In this document: positions 1-7,166 of the stretch, piece by piece
Position numbering within the stretch: position 1 is the stretch's first letter
How the letters are laid out: each line of letters begins with the position of its first letter
Source: DATFQI01 sp963831105
GTDB taxonomy: Bacteria; Actinomycetota; Thermoleophilia; Solirubrobacterales; Solirubrobacteraceae
Assembly (NCBI GenBank): GCA_963831105.1
Contig: CAWHOS010000009.1
Coordinates: 310,001-374,000, forward strand
DNA length: 64,000 nt
Reading direction: 5' to 3'
Notes under the pieces: generated by a model
Database searches by the model: none
Told to the model about the DNA's origin: nothing
What the model saw: the letters and a program-made list of their open reading frames with translations, nothing else
Translations under genes and position numbers: made by a program

Positions 1-81
1 AACGCCGCCCCCGAGCGGTCGGTCGTCGTGCGTGCCAAGGGCATCAACGGCATGACGTTCGACCTCCCGCGCGGCAGCTAG
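1..81 (+). CDS. C-terminal end of an unidentified protein
   Basis: An open frame runs in from the left edge and ends at the TAG at 79-81, giving the last 26 residues of a protein that ends in DLPRGS. The start and most of the gene lie outside the window, and nothing in this tail identifies a family. It is on the same strand as the next gene, 16 bases away, so the two may be co-transcribed. Confidence 0.5.
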   Translation, partial: NAAPERSVVVRAKGINGMTFDLPRGS

Positions 82-97
82 CGGACGGAGCATTCAC

Positions 98-1162
98 ATG
101 TCCCCGTCCGCGCAGAACGCGGGCGGTGGGCGACGTGTCACCCGCTGGACCCGCGAACTGATCATCGAGAAGATCCGCGAGTGGAACGACCGGTACGGCG
201 AGCCGCCGTGCTCGGCCGACTGGAACCCGTCGCTGGCCCGCTGGCGCGCCCAGGAGTGGCGTGCCGAGCGCTACCGCGAGGGGGTCTGGCCCTCCACCAA
301 CGCCGCAAAGCGCCCGTTCGAGGGCAGCTTCGACGCGGCCGTGCGCGCGGCCGGCCTGGAGCCTCACAAGCCCGGGCCGCGCCGGCGCCTGCCCGGCGAG
401 GCCCGCCCTGCGGTCGAGCGCCGCGACGACGGCTGGACGCGCGTGCCGCGCGACGTGGCCGACGAGCTGCTGGCCGCCGACGAGCGGGCGCGGCTCGCCG
501 AGGCGCACGCCGCCGCGCTCGAGCGCCGGCTGGCCGCCGCGGAGCGTCGCGCCGACCGGGCCGAGGAGAAGGTCGACGACGCGCGCCGCCGGGCGCGCCG
601 GGCGAGCGAGCAGGCCGGCCGGGCCCGCCGCGCGCGCGAGCGCACGCGGCTGACCGCGGCCGAGACCCGCGAGCTGACGCTCGAGCGCCTGGAGTCGGTG
701 AGCACGGACGCCGAAGCGCGCGTGCGCGCCTCCGAGGACCAGGCCGAGGCCGCCGCCCAGGACGCCTACGAGGCCCGCCGCGCGATGCGCGCGGCGGACG
801 CGCGGGCGTCGAGTGCGGAGGCCCGGGCGGTCGCGGCGGAGCGGCTCGCGGCCGCGACCCGTGCCGAGCTCTCCTCGGAGGGCACGACGCAGGCGTGGGC
901 GGCGACCCGCGAGGCCGAGGCGCGCGCGGCGGAGGCCGAGCGGCGCTCGCGCGAGCTGGCGTCGCTGGTCTGCGGCGAGCAGCGGCGGCTCAGCGCGGCC
1001 GAGCTGGCTGGCCTGCGCGAGGGCGGCCCGTCCGGGCCGGCGGTGCTCGCGTCGGCGCTGAAGGCGCTCGGCTCCGCACGGGCCTCCGGCGACCGCACGG
1101 GCCTGGCCGCGGCGCTGGGCGAGCTCGCCTCCGCGGCCGTGCGCTGGCGGGACCGGCTCTGA
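98..1162 (+). CDS. HNH-repeat-like N-terminus plus long Ala/Arg/Glu coiled coil
   Basis: Predicted 354-residue cytoplasmic protein. Residues about 15-90 (WTRELIIEKIREW, a WPS segment, then an F..A..AAGL end) resemble the homing-endonuclease-associated repeat found next to HNH nucleases and in actinobacterial DNA-binding proteins; no HNH catalytic motif is present. Residues about 110-330 are almost entirely A, R and E with heptad-like spacing, so a long coiled coil is expected. ATG at 98 is chosen because GGAG lies 7-10 bases upstream. A DNA-binding head with a rod-like tail is an inference; the function is unknown. Confidence 0.7.
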   Translation: MSPSAQNAGGGRRVTRWTRELIIEKIREWNDRYGEPPCSADWNPSLARWRAQEWRAERYREGVWPSTNAAKRPFEGSFDAAVRAAGLEPHKPGPRRRLPGEARPAVERRDDGWTRVPRDVADELLAADERARLAEAHAAALERRLAAAERRADRAEEKVDDARRRARRASEQAGRARRARERTRLTAAETRELTLERLESVSTDAEARVRASEDQAEAAAQDAYEARRAMRAADARASSAEARAVAAERLAAATRAELSSEGTTQAWAATREAEARAAEAERRSRELASLVCGEQRRLSAAELAGLREGGPSGPAVLASALKALGSARASGDRTGLAAALGELASAAVRWRDRL

Positions 1163-1214
1163 ATCGGCGGGATCGGCTCTTCGACGGGCTCTAGCTGTAG
1201 CCGGTCCCGCCGAT
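1146..1214. repeat. Short direct repeat and inverted repeat after the coiled-coil gene
   Basis: GGCGGGACCGGCTCT (1146-1160) is repeated with one change at 1166-1180. The second copy, as ATCGGCGGGATCGG (1163-1176), pairs with CCGGTCCCGCCGAT (1201-1214) at 13 of 14 positions plus one G-T pair, across a 24-base loop. The first copy overlaps the end and stop codon of the upstream gene. It could be a terminator without a T tract, or a regulator site ahead of the PilZ gene at 1225. Confidence 0.35.
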
Positions 1215-1224
1215 ACCCATAGAA

Positions 1225-1848
1225 ATGCCGACCTCGACCTCGACCGCGACCGCGAACCTGCTGACCGAGGGTCACGTCGTCCAGCTCGACCTGGGCGGCA
1301 AGACCTCGGCGCTCCCGTGCTGCATCCTCGGCTTCACCGGGCCCTCGGTCGTGCTCGGGCCGATCGTGCCGGCCACCGCGCCGACCGCGGAGGCGATCGA
1401 GGCCGGCCGCGCCGCCTACGTGGTCATCGACCACGACGAGCAGATCCACGCGCTGCGCGCCACGGTCCGGCCCGGCTCGGACCCCGGCGAGATCCTCGTC
1501 ACCGTCACCGACGCGTTCCGGCTCGGCCAGCGCCGCCGCTACTCGCGCGCGCCGCTGGCGCTGCACGCCACCGTCGCCGCGCTCCCCGGCGGGGAGCCGT
1601 GGGAGACCGTCACGCGCGACATCAGCGCGGGCGGCGTCCGGATGGCCCGCATCAACGCCGGCGGCGAGCACGCCGACCGGCTCTCGGTCGTGCTGACCTC
1701 GCCGCCCGCCGCCCTGCGGATCGAGACCGAGGCCGAGGTCGTCCGCCGCTCCCAGCGCGACCTCTCCCTGCGCTTCACGCGCATCGGCGAGGGCGACGTG
1801 GCGTTGCTCACACAGATCACGATCGCGTACTACCGACTCGCCCGCTAG
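1225..1848 (+). CDS. PilZ-domain protein (probable c-di-GMP receptor)
   Basis: Predicted 207-residue cytoplasmic protein. The C-terminal half carries both PilZ signatures for c-di-GMP binding: the RxxxR motif in QRRRYSRAP (about residues 94-102) and the [D/N]xSxxG motif in DISAGGVRM (about 132-140). The N-terminal about 90 residues look like the beta-rich YcgR-N/flagellar-brake-type domain that often precedes PilZ. The window also encodes a GGDEF-EAL and an HD-GYP protein, so a complete c-di-GMP circuit is present locally. The output partner is not evident. Confidence 0.85.
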   Translation: MPTSTSTATANLLTEGHVVQLDLGGKTSALPCCILGFTGPSVVLGPIVPATAPTAEAIEAGRAAYVVIDHDEQIHALRATVRPGSDPGEILVTVTDAFRLGQRRRYSRAPLALHATVAALPGGEPWETVTRDISAGGVRMARINAGGEHADRLSVVLTSPPAALRIETEAEVVRRSQRDLSLRFTRIGEGDVALLTQITIAYYRLAR

Positions 1849-1852
1849 CGCT

Positions 1853-1858
1853 TAGGCT
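1853..1858 (+). promoter_or_regulatory. -10 hexamer TAGGCT for the P450 gene (leaderless type)
   Basis: TAGGCT lies 6 bases before the GTG at 1865 and no Shine-Dalgarno sequence is present. The spacing puts transcription start at or next to the start codon, as in actinobacterial leaderless mRNAs. Confidence 0.4.
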
Positions 1859-1864
1859 TGCGGC

Positions 1865-3181
1865 GTGGCCGTCGCCCCGCCGCCGCCCGTCTCGTTCAAC
1901 CCGTTCAAGCGCGTCGCGCTCGAGCTCGCCGCGGAGCGCCGCTCGGGCGGGATGCCGCCCGGCGACACGCGGCCGAGCGTCTCGCGCACGCGCGCGGTGA
2001 TCCGCAACCCGCTCGGGCTGCTGCTGGACCTCTACGAGCGCCGCGGCCCGGTCTTCAGCGTGCGCGTCCTGCACGCCAACAACGTCTTCGTGCTCGGCCC
2101 GGAGGCCAACCACTTCGTGCTCGTCTCGGGCGCCAAGCACTTCGTCTGGCGCGACGGCGGCTTCGGCGACCTGATCCCGCTGCTCGGCGACGGCCTGCTG
2201 ACGGTCGACGGCGACTACCACCGCCGCTCGCGCAAGATCATGCTGCCGGCGTTCCACCGCGAGCGGATCGCCGGCTACCGCGCGACGATGGAGGAGGAGG
2301 CGCAGCGCGCGCTGGAGGGCCGCTACGACGGCGAGGTGCTCGACGTCTACGCGTGGGCGCGGGCACTCGCGCTGCGGGTCGCGATGCGGGCGCTGTTCGG
2401 CTTCGATCCGGACGCCGGCCGCGGCGCGACGGACGCGGCGCGGGACTTCGAGCGCGCGCTGTCCTTCTACGGCGAGGACTACTGGCTGCAGGTGCTGCGC
2501 GGCCCGCGTACGCCCTACGCGCGGCTGATCGGCGCCCGCCGCCGGCTCGACGAGCTCGTCTACGGCGAGATCGCGCGCCGGCGCGCCTCCGGCCAGCGCG
2601 GGGAGGACGTGCTGTCGCTGCTGATGGACACCGAGCTCTCGGACCGGCACGTCCGCGACGAGGTGATGACGCTGCTCTTCGCGGGCCACGACACGACCAC
2701 CGCGACGATCTCGTTCCTGTTCTGGGAGCTCGCGGAGCGGCCGGACTGGGACGACCTCGACTCCGCCCTCGACGAGACGCTGCGGCTGTACCCGCCCGCC
2801 TGGATCGGTCCGCGCCGATCCGTCTCCGCCTTCGAGCTGCACGGCCGCAAGATCCCGGCCGGCGTGCCCGTCAACTACTGCTCGTGGGCCTCGCACCGGC
2901 TGCCCGACGTCTGGCATGACCCGCACTCCTTCCGCCCCGAGCGCTTCCTTCCGGGCGAGCGCGAGAAGATCCCGCGCGGCGCCTACGTGCCGTTCGGCGG
3001 GGGCTCGCGGATCTGCCTCGGGATGCGCTTCGGGCAGCTCGAGATAGGCATCATCGCCGCCGCCATCCGCGAGCGTTTCACGCTCGAGCGACTGCCCGGT
3101 CACAAGCTCGAGATCCGCCAGACGCCGACGCTCGGCCCCCGCGGCGGGCTGCCGATGCGGGTCCGTACGCGCCGTCAATAA
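1865..3181 (+). CDS. Cytochrome P450
   Basis: Haem-thiolate monooxygenase of 438 residues; the substrate is unknown. Visible motifs are the I-helix AGHDTTT (273-279), the K-helix ETLR (304-307) and the haem loop FGGGSRICLG with ligand Cys384. The layout is closest to CYP4/CYP102-like bacterial P450s. The distance from the I-helix motif to ExxR is only about 31 residues, whereas most P450s have 45-60 there, so the J-helix region looks shortened although the frame is intact. GTG at 1865 is chosen for its -10 spacing. No ferredoxin or reductase gene is adjacent, so the redox partner must come from elsewhere. Confidence 0.92.
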   Translation: MAVAPPPPVSFNPFKRVALELAAERRSGGMPPGDTRPSVSRTRAVIRNPLGLLLDLYERRGPVFSVRVLHANNVFVLGPEANHFVLVSGAKHFVWRDGGFGDLIPLLGDGLLTVDGDYHRRSRKIMLPAFHRERIAGYRATMEEEAQRALEGRYDGEVLDVYAWARALALRVAMRALFGFDPDAGRGATDAARDFERALSFYGEDYWLQVLRGPRTPYARLIGARRRLDELVYGEIARRRASGQRGEDVLSLLMDTELSDRHVRDEVMTLLFAGHDTTTATISFLFWELAERPDWDDLDSALDETLRLYPPAWIGPRRSVSAFELHGRKIPAGVPVNYCSWASHRLPDVWHDPHSFRPERFLPGEREKIPRGAYVPFGGGSRICLGMRFGQLEIGIIAAAIRERFTLERLPGHKLEIRQTPTLGPRGGLPMRVRTRRQ

Positions 3182-3212
3182 GCCCCTGGTGGCGGCGCAC
3201 GGAGCGCTGCAA

Positions 3213-3257
3213 TAGGCTCCGGCCAGAGCCGTTCCCGACTGGGAGGAGAACCGTCGC
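3213..3257 (+). promoter_or_regulatory. Putative promoter and RBS of the cox operon
   Basis: TAGGCT (3213-3218), the same hexamer as at the P450 gene, is followed by a 5-bp hairpin GGCTC/GAGCC and a strong GGGAGGAG ribosome site about 9 bases before the coxS ATG at 3258. No good -35 is visible. Confidence 0.35.
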
Positions 3258-3737
3258 ATGGCAACGCCTGTCCGCGTCACGATGACCGTGAACGGGGAGC
3301 AGCGCACGGCCGAGGTCGAGCCTCGGCTGCTGCTCGTCCACTACCTCCGCGACCATCTCGGGCTGACGGGCACCCACGTCGGCTGCGACACCTCCAACTG
3401 CGGGGCATGCACCGTCCATCTCGACGGCGACGCGGTGAAGTCGTGCACCGTGCTGGCCGCCCAGGCGGACGGAGCAGAAGTCACCACGATCGAGGGCCTC
3501 GCCTCCGAGGGCACGCTGCACCCGGTCCAGGAGGGCTTCTGGGAGCACCACGGCCTGCAGTGCGGCTACTGCACGCCCGGCATGATCATGGCCGGCGCCG
3601 ACCTGCTCGCCAAGAACCCGGACCCGAGCGAGGAGGAGGTCCGCGAGGCGCTCGCGGGCAACCTCTGCCGCTGCACGGGCTACCACAACATCGTCAAGGC
3701 CGTGATGAGCGCGGCGAAGGCTGAGGTGCGGGCATGA
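3258..3737 (+). CDS. coxS: Mo-hydroxylase small subunit with two [2Fe-2S] clusters
   Basis: Electron-transfer subunit (159 residues) of a xanthine-oxidase-family molybdenum hydroxylase. The plant-type ferredoxin domain has Cys43, Cys48, Cys51 and Cys63. The helical [2Fe-2S] domain has Cys102, Cys105, Cys137 and Cys139 in the usual CGYC and CRC arrangement. It passes electrons from the Mo site of the large subunit to FAD in the medium subunit. It overlaps the large-subunit start by 4 bases (ATGA). The order S-L-M differs from the M-S-L order of the classical Oligotropha cox operon. CoxS is used as a family name; the true substrate may be an aldehyde or another carbonyl compound. Confidence 0.92.
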   Translation: MATPVRVTMTVNGEQRTAEVEPRLLLVHYLRDHLGLTGTHVGCDTSNCGACTVHLDGDAVKSCTVLAAQADGAEVTTIEGLASEGTLHPVQEGFWEHHGLQCGYCTPGMIMAGADLLAKNPDPSEEEVREALAGNLCRCTGYHNIVKAVMSAAKAEVRA

Positions 3738-6205
3738 CCGCGATCGAGGAGCCGCCCAGCACGCAGAAGTGGGTCGGCCAGGCGCTCCGGCGCAAGGAAG
3801 ACCCGCGGATGATCACCGGCCGGGGCCGCTACGTGGACGACATGGTCGTCCCGGGCATGCTCTACATGGCCGTCGTGCGCTCGCCGGAGGCGCACGCGAA
3901 GATCACCTCGATCGACACGTCGGCGGCGAAGGCGCTGCCCGGCATCCACGGCGTCTACACGGGCGCCGACCTCGACCTCGCGGCACCGCTGCCGATGGCG
4001 TGGGTCCCGCCGGGCGTCGAGATCAAGACCCCCGAGCACTGGCCGCTGGCCAAGGACGAGGTCAACTACGTCGGCCAGGGCGTGGCCGTCGTCGTCGGCG
4101 AGGACAAGTACGCGGTCGTCGACGCGGCCGAGCAGGTGTTCATCGACTACGAGCCGCTGCCCGTGGTCGTCGACCCCGAGAAGGCGCTCGAGGACGGCGC
4201 CGCGCTCGTCCACCCGGATCTCGGGACCAACCAGGTCCACGAGTGGTCGATCGGCGGCGGTGACATGGACCAGGCGTGGGCCGAGTCCGAGGTCGTCATC
4301 GAGCGCCGGATCGTCAATCACCGCACGGCCGGCACCCCGATCGAGCCGCGCGTGTGCATCGCCGACTACCGCGGCGACCAGCTCACGGTGCACCTCACGA
4401 GCCAGAACCCGCACCTGATCCGCCTGTTCATGGCCGGCGAGCTGGAGATGAGCGAGGACCGGATCCGCGTGATCGCGCCCGACGTGGGCGGCGGCTTCGG
4501 CGTGAAGATCTCGCACTTCCCCGAAGAGATCATCGCCGCGTGGATCTCGCGCAAGGTCGGCCGCGCGATCAAGTGGACGGAGACGCGCACGGAGCACATG
4601 AGCTCCACGATCCACGGGCGCGACCAGATCGACTACGTGAAGGTCGGCGCCAAGCGCGACGGCACGATCGTCGGCCTCGAGTGCACCGCGATCTGCGACT
4701 TCGGCGCGTACTTCACGCTGCTGACGCCGTTCATCCCGTCGTTCACGGGCTTCGTGATCTCGGGCTGTTACAAGATCCCGAACCTGAAGTTCACCGCCCG
4801 CGGCGTCTTCACCAACAAGATGGCCACGGACGCCACGCGCGGCGCGGGCCGCCCCGAGGCGACCCACCTGATCGAGATGATGGTCGAGCAGCTCGCCCAC
4901 GAGCTGGGGATGGACTCGCTCGAGGTCCGCCGCAAGAACTTCATCCCCAAGGAGGACTTCCCGGCCGAGGTGGCGATCGGGATCGTCTACGACTCCGGCG
5001 ACTACCACGGCTCGCTCGACAAGCTGCTCACGCACGTCGACCTGGACGCGTTCCGGCGCGAGCAGGAGGAGCTGCGGGCGAAGGGCATCTACCGCGGGAT
5101 CGGGTTCTCGACCTGGATGGAGATCTGCGGCCTGGCGCCCTCGCGCGCCGTCGGCCCGACCGGGGTCGGCCTGCAGGCGGGCTTCTACGAGTCCTCGACC
5201 GTGCGCGTGCACGCGACGGGCTCGGCGACCGTCTACTCGGGCACGGCGCCGCACGGCCAGGGCCTGGACACGGCGTTCGCGCAGATCGTCGCCGACCAGC
5301 TGGGCATCTCGCCCGACATGGTCGACGTGGTCCACGGCGACACCGGCACCGGACCGTTCGGCCTCGGCACCTACGGCTCGCGCTCGCTGGCCGTCGGCGG
5401 CGAGTCGATCGCCCGCTCGACGGCCAAGCTCGTCGACAAGGCCAAGCAGATCGCCGCGCACAACCTCGAGGCGGCGCCCGAGGACATCGAGCTCGTCGAC
5501 GGCAAGTTCGCCGTCAAGGGCTCGCCGGACAAGGGCCTCACGCTCGCGGAGGTCGCGGGCGCGGCGTACGTGACGATGGACATGCCGGACGGGATGGAGC
5601 CCGGCCTGGAGACGACCACGTTCTACGACCCGGAGAACTTCGTCTTCCCGTTCGGCGCGCACGCGTGCATCACCGAGGTCGACGTGGAGACGGGCAAGGT
5701 GGACATCGTCCGCTACGTCGCCGTCGACGACTGCGGGCCGGCGATCAACCCGAAGCTGATCGACGGCCAGATCCACGGCGGCATCACGCACGGCATCGGC
5801 CAGGCGCTCTACGAGCGCATCCACTACGACGAGGAGGGCCAGCTCGTCACGGGCACGTTCGTCGACTACGCGCTGCCCAGCGCCGCCGACGTCCCGAGCT
5901 TCGAGACCGACCGCACGGAGACCCCGTCGCCGGTCAACTCGCTCGGGGTCAAGGGCGTGGGGGAGGCCGGCACGATCGCGGCCACCCCCGCGATCGTGAA
6001 CTCCGTGATCGACGCGCTGCGCCCGCTCGGCGTGGACTTCATCAACATGCCGCTGTCGTCGCAGCACGTGTGGTCGCAGATCGAGCTCGCGCAGGGCCGC
6101 GGCGCGCCCGGGGACCCGGGCAAGCAGGGCGGCAGCTGGGGCGAGCACGGGAGCGGCAGCGCCGGCTCCGGACCGACCAGCCCGAGCGAGGGAGGTGCGC
6201 TGTGA
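3734..6205 (+). CDS. coxL: Mo-hydroxylase large subunit, form II CoxL-like
   Basis: Molybdopterin-binding catalytic subunit, 823 residues, with the aldehyde-oxidase/xanthine-dehydrogenase a/b hammerhead at about residues 20-130 and the Mo-binding domains after it. The active-site loop reads DATRGAGR (366-373). Form I CO dehydrogenases have AYRCSFR with a Cys that carries the Cu-S-Mo site; form II proteins have AYRGAGR. The Cys is absent, so CO oxidation of the classical type is unlikely. The conserved catalytic Glu sits in GVGEAGT near residue 744. The last about 35 residues are a Gly/Ser/Pro-rich tail. It overlaps coxS and coxM by 4 bases each. Confidence 0.93.
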   Translation: MTAIEEPPSTQKWVGQALRRKEDPRMITGRGRYVDDMVVPGMLYMAVVRSPEAHAKITSIDTSAAKALPGIHGVYTGADLDLAAPLPMAWVPPGVEIKTPEHWPLAKDEVNYVGQGVAVVVGEDKYAVVDAAEQVFIDYEPLPVVVDPEKALEDGAALVHPDLGTNQVHEWSIGGGDMDQAWAESEVVIERRIVNHRTAGTPIEPRVCIADYRGDQLTVHLTSQNPHLIRLFMAGELEMSEDRIRVIAPDVGGGFGVKISHFPEEIIAAWISRKVGRAIKWTETRTEHMSSTIHGRDQIDYVKVGAKRDGTIVGLECTAICDFGAYFTLLTPFIPSFTGFVISGCYKIPNLKFTARGVFTNKMATDATRGAGRPEATHLIEMMVEQLAHELGMDSLEVRRKNFIPKEDFPAEVAIGIVYDSGDYHGSLDKLLTHVDLDAFRREQEELRAKGIYRGIGFSTWMEICGLAPSRAVGPTGVGLQAGFYESSTVRVHATGSATVYSGTAPHGQGLDTAFAQIVADQLGISPDMVDVVHGDTGTGPFGLGTYGSRSLAVGGESIARSTAKLVDKAKQIAAHNLEAAPEDIELVDGKFAVKGSPDKGLTLAEVAGAAYVTMDMPDGMEPGLETTTFYDPENFVFPFGAHACITEVDVETGKVDIVRYVAVDDCGPAINPKLIDGQIHGGITHGIGQALYERIHYDEEGQLVTGTFVDYALPSAADVPSFETDRTETPSPVNSLGVKGVGEAGTIAATPAIVNSVIDALRPLGVDFINMPLSSQHVWSQIELAQGRGAPGDPGKQGGSWGEHGSGSAGSGPTSPSEGGAL

Positions 6206-7044
6206 TCCCCGCGGAGTTCGACTACGTCCGGCCCGGCTCGGTCGACGAGGTGCTGGCCGCGCTGCGCGAAGGCGGCGAGGACGCGAAGATCCTCGCCGGC
6301 GGGCACTCGCTGCTGCCGCTGATGAAGCTGCGGCTGGCGGCGCCGACGCTGCTCGTGGACCTCGGCGCGGTGCCGGGGCTGAGCGGGATCGAGCGCGCCA
6401 ACGGCGGCTGGCGGATCGGCGCGATGACGCCGCACGTGGCGATGGAGCGCGAGAGCGCGCTCGGCCTGGCGTCGAAGGTCGCCGGCACGATCGCCGACCC
6501 GCAGGTCCGCCATCGCGGCACGATCGGCGGCTCGCTCGCGCACGGCGACCCGGCCTCCGACCAGCTCGCGATCCTGCTCGCCTACGAGGGCTCGGTCGTC
6601 GTGCGCGGTGAGTCCGGCGAGCGGGAGATCGCGGCCGCGGAGCTCTTCCAGGACTACCTCACGACCGCGGTCGGCGACGACGAGGTGCTCACGGAGGTCC
6701 GCCTGCCGGCGCTCGACGGCTACGCGTTCGGCTACCGCAAGTTCAACCGCCGCCAGGAGGACTGGGCGATGGTGGCCGTCGGCGCGCTCGTCAAGAAGGC
6801 CCCGGACGGGACCTGCGAGGACGTGCGCATCGGTCTCACGCACATGAGCTCGGTGCCGCTGCGGGCGACCGCGGCCGAGCAGGCGCTGCGCGGCCAGCCG
6901 CTCGATGCCAACTCGATCGCCGCGGCCGCCGAGCAGGCCGCCGAGGGGACCGACCCCCCGGCGGACCTCAACGCCTCCGCGGACTACAAGCGCCATCTGG
7001 CGCGGGTGCTGACCAAGCGCGCGCTGACCGACGCGTCAGCATGA
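6202..7044 (+). CDS. coxM: Mo-hydroxylase medium subunit (FAD-binding)
   Basis: FAD subunit of 280 residues in the CoxM/CutM family. The two FAD-contacting loops are visible: AGGHSLLPLMKLR (32-44) and TIGGSLAHGDPASD (107-120). A CO-dehydrogenase flavoprotein C-terminal domain follows. The start is the GTG at 6202, which overlaps the coxL stop (GTGA) and lies 8 bases after GGGAGG. With coxS and coxL it completes the heterotrimer repeated twice in these enzymes. Confidence 0.93.
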   Translation: MIPAEFDYVRPGSVDEVLAALREGGEDAKILAGGHSLLPLMKLRLAAPTLLVDLGAVPGLSGIERANGGWRIGAMTPHVAMERESALGLASKVAGTIADPQVRHRGTIGGSLAHGDPASDQLAILLAYEGSVVVRGESGEREIAAAELFQDYLTTAVGDDEVLTEVRLPALDGYAFGYRKFNRRQEDWAMVAVGALVKKAPDGTCEDVRIGLTHMSSVPLRATAAEQALRGQPLDANSIAAAAEQAAEGTDPPADLNASADYKRHLARVLTKRALTDASA

Positions 7045-7051
7045 TGACTCT

Positions 7052-7072
7052 CTGGTGAGTCAGCCTCACCAG
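7052..7072 (+). terminator. Hairpin after coxM
   Basis: CTGGTGA (7052-7058) and TCACCAG (7066-7072) form a perfect 7-bp stem with a 7-base loop, starting 8 bases after the coxM stop. There is no T tract, so it could instead be an operator for the next gene. Confidence 0.35.
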
Positions 7073-7166
7073 TCGGGATGAGAACGCGCTGAACGGGGTA
7101 CCGGTGCGTCGGGCGAGCCACGAAGGGCCCGCCCGGCACATCGGACCGGACGGTGGAGGAACGGCA

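Noticed and set aside
3680..6148. Long open frames on the minus strand opposite coxL and opposite the secreted-protein gene (6984-10850)
   Set aside because: They lack recognisable domains and arise from the very high GC content and codon-position bias of the true genes on the plus strand.
3734..6205. A genuine form I carbon monoxide dehydrogenase
   Set aside because: The loop is DATRGAGR and lacks the Cys needed for the Cu-S-Mo centre.
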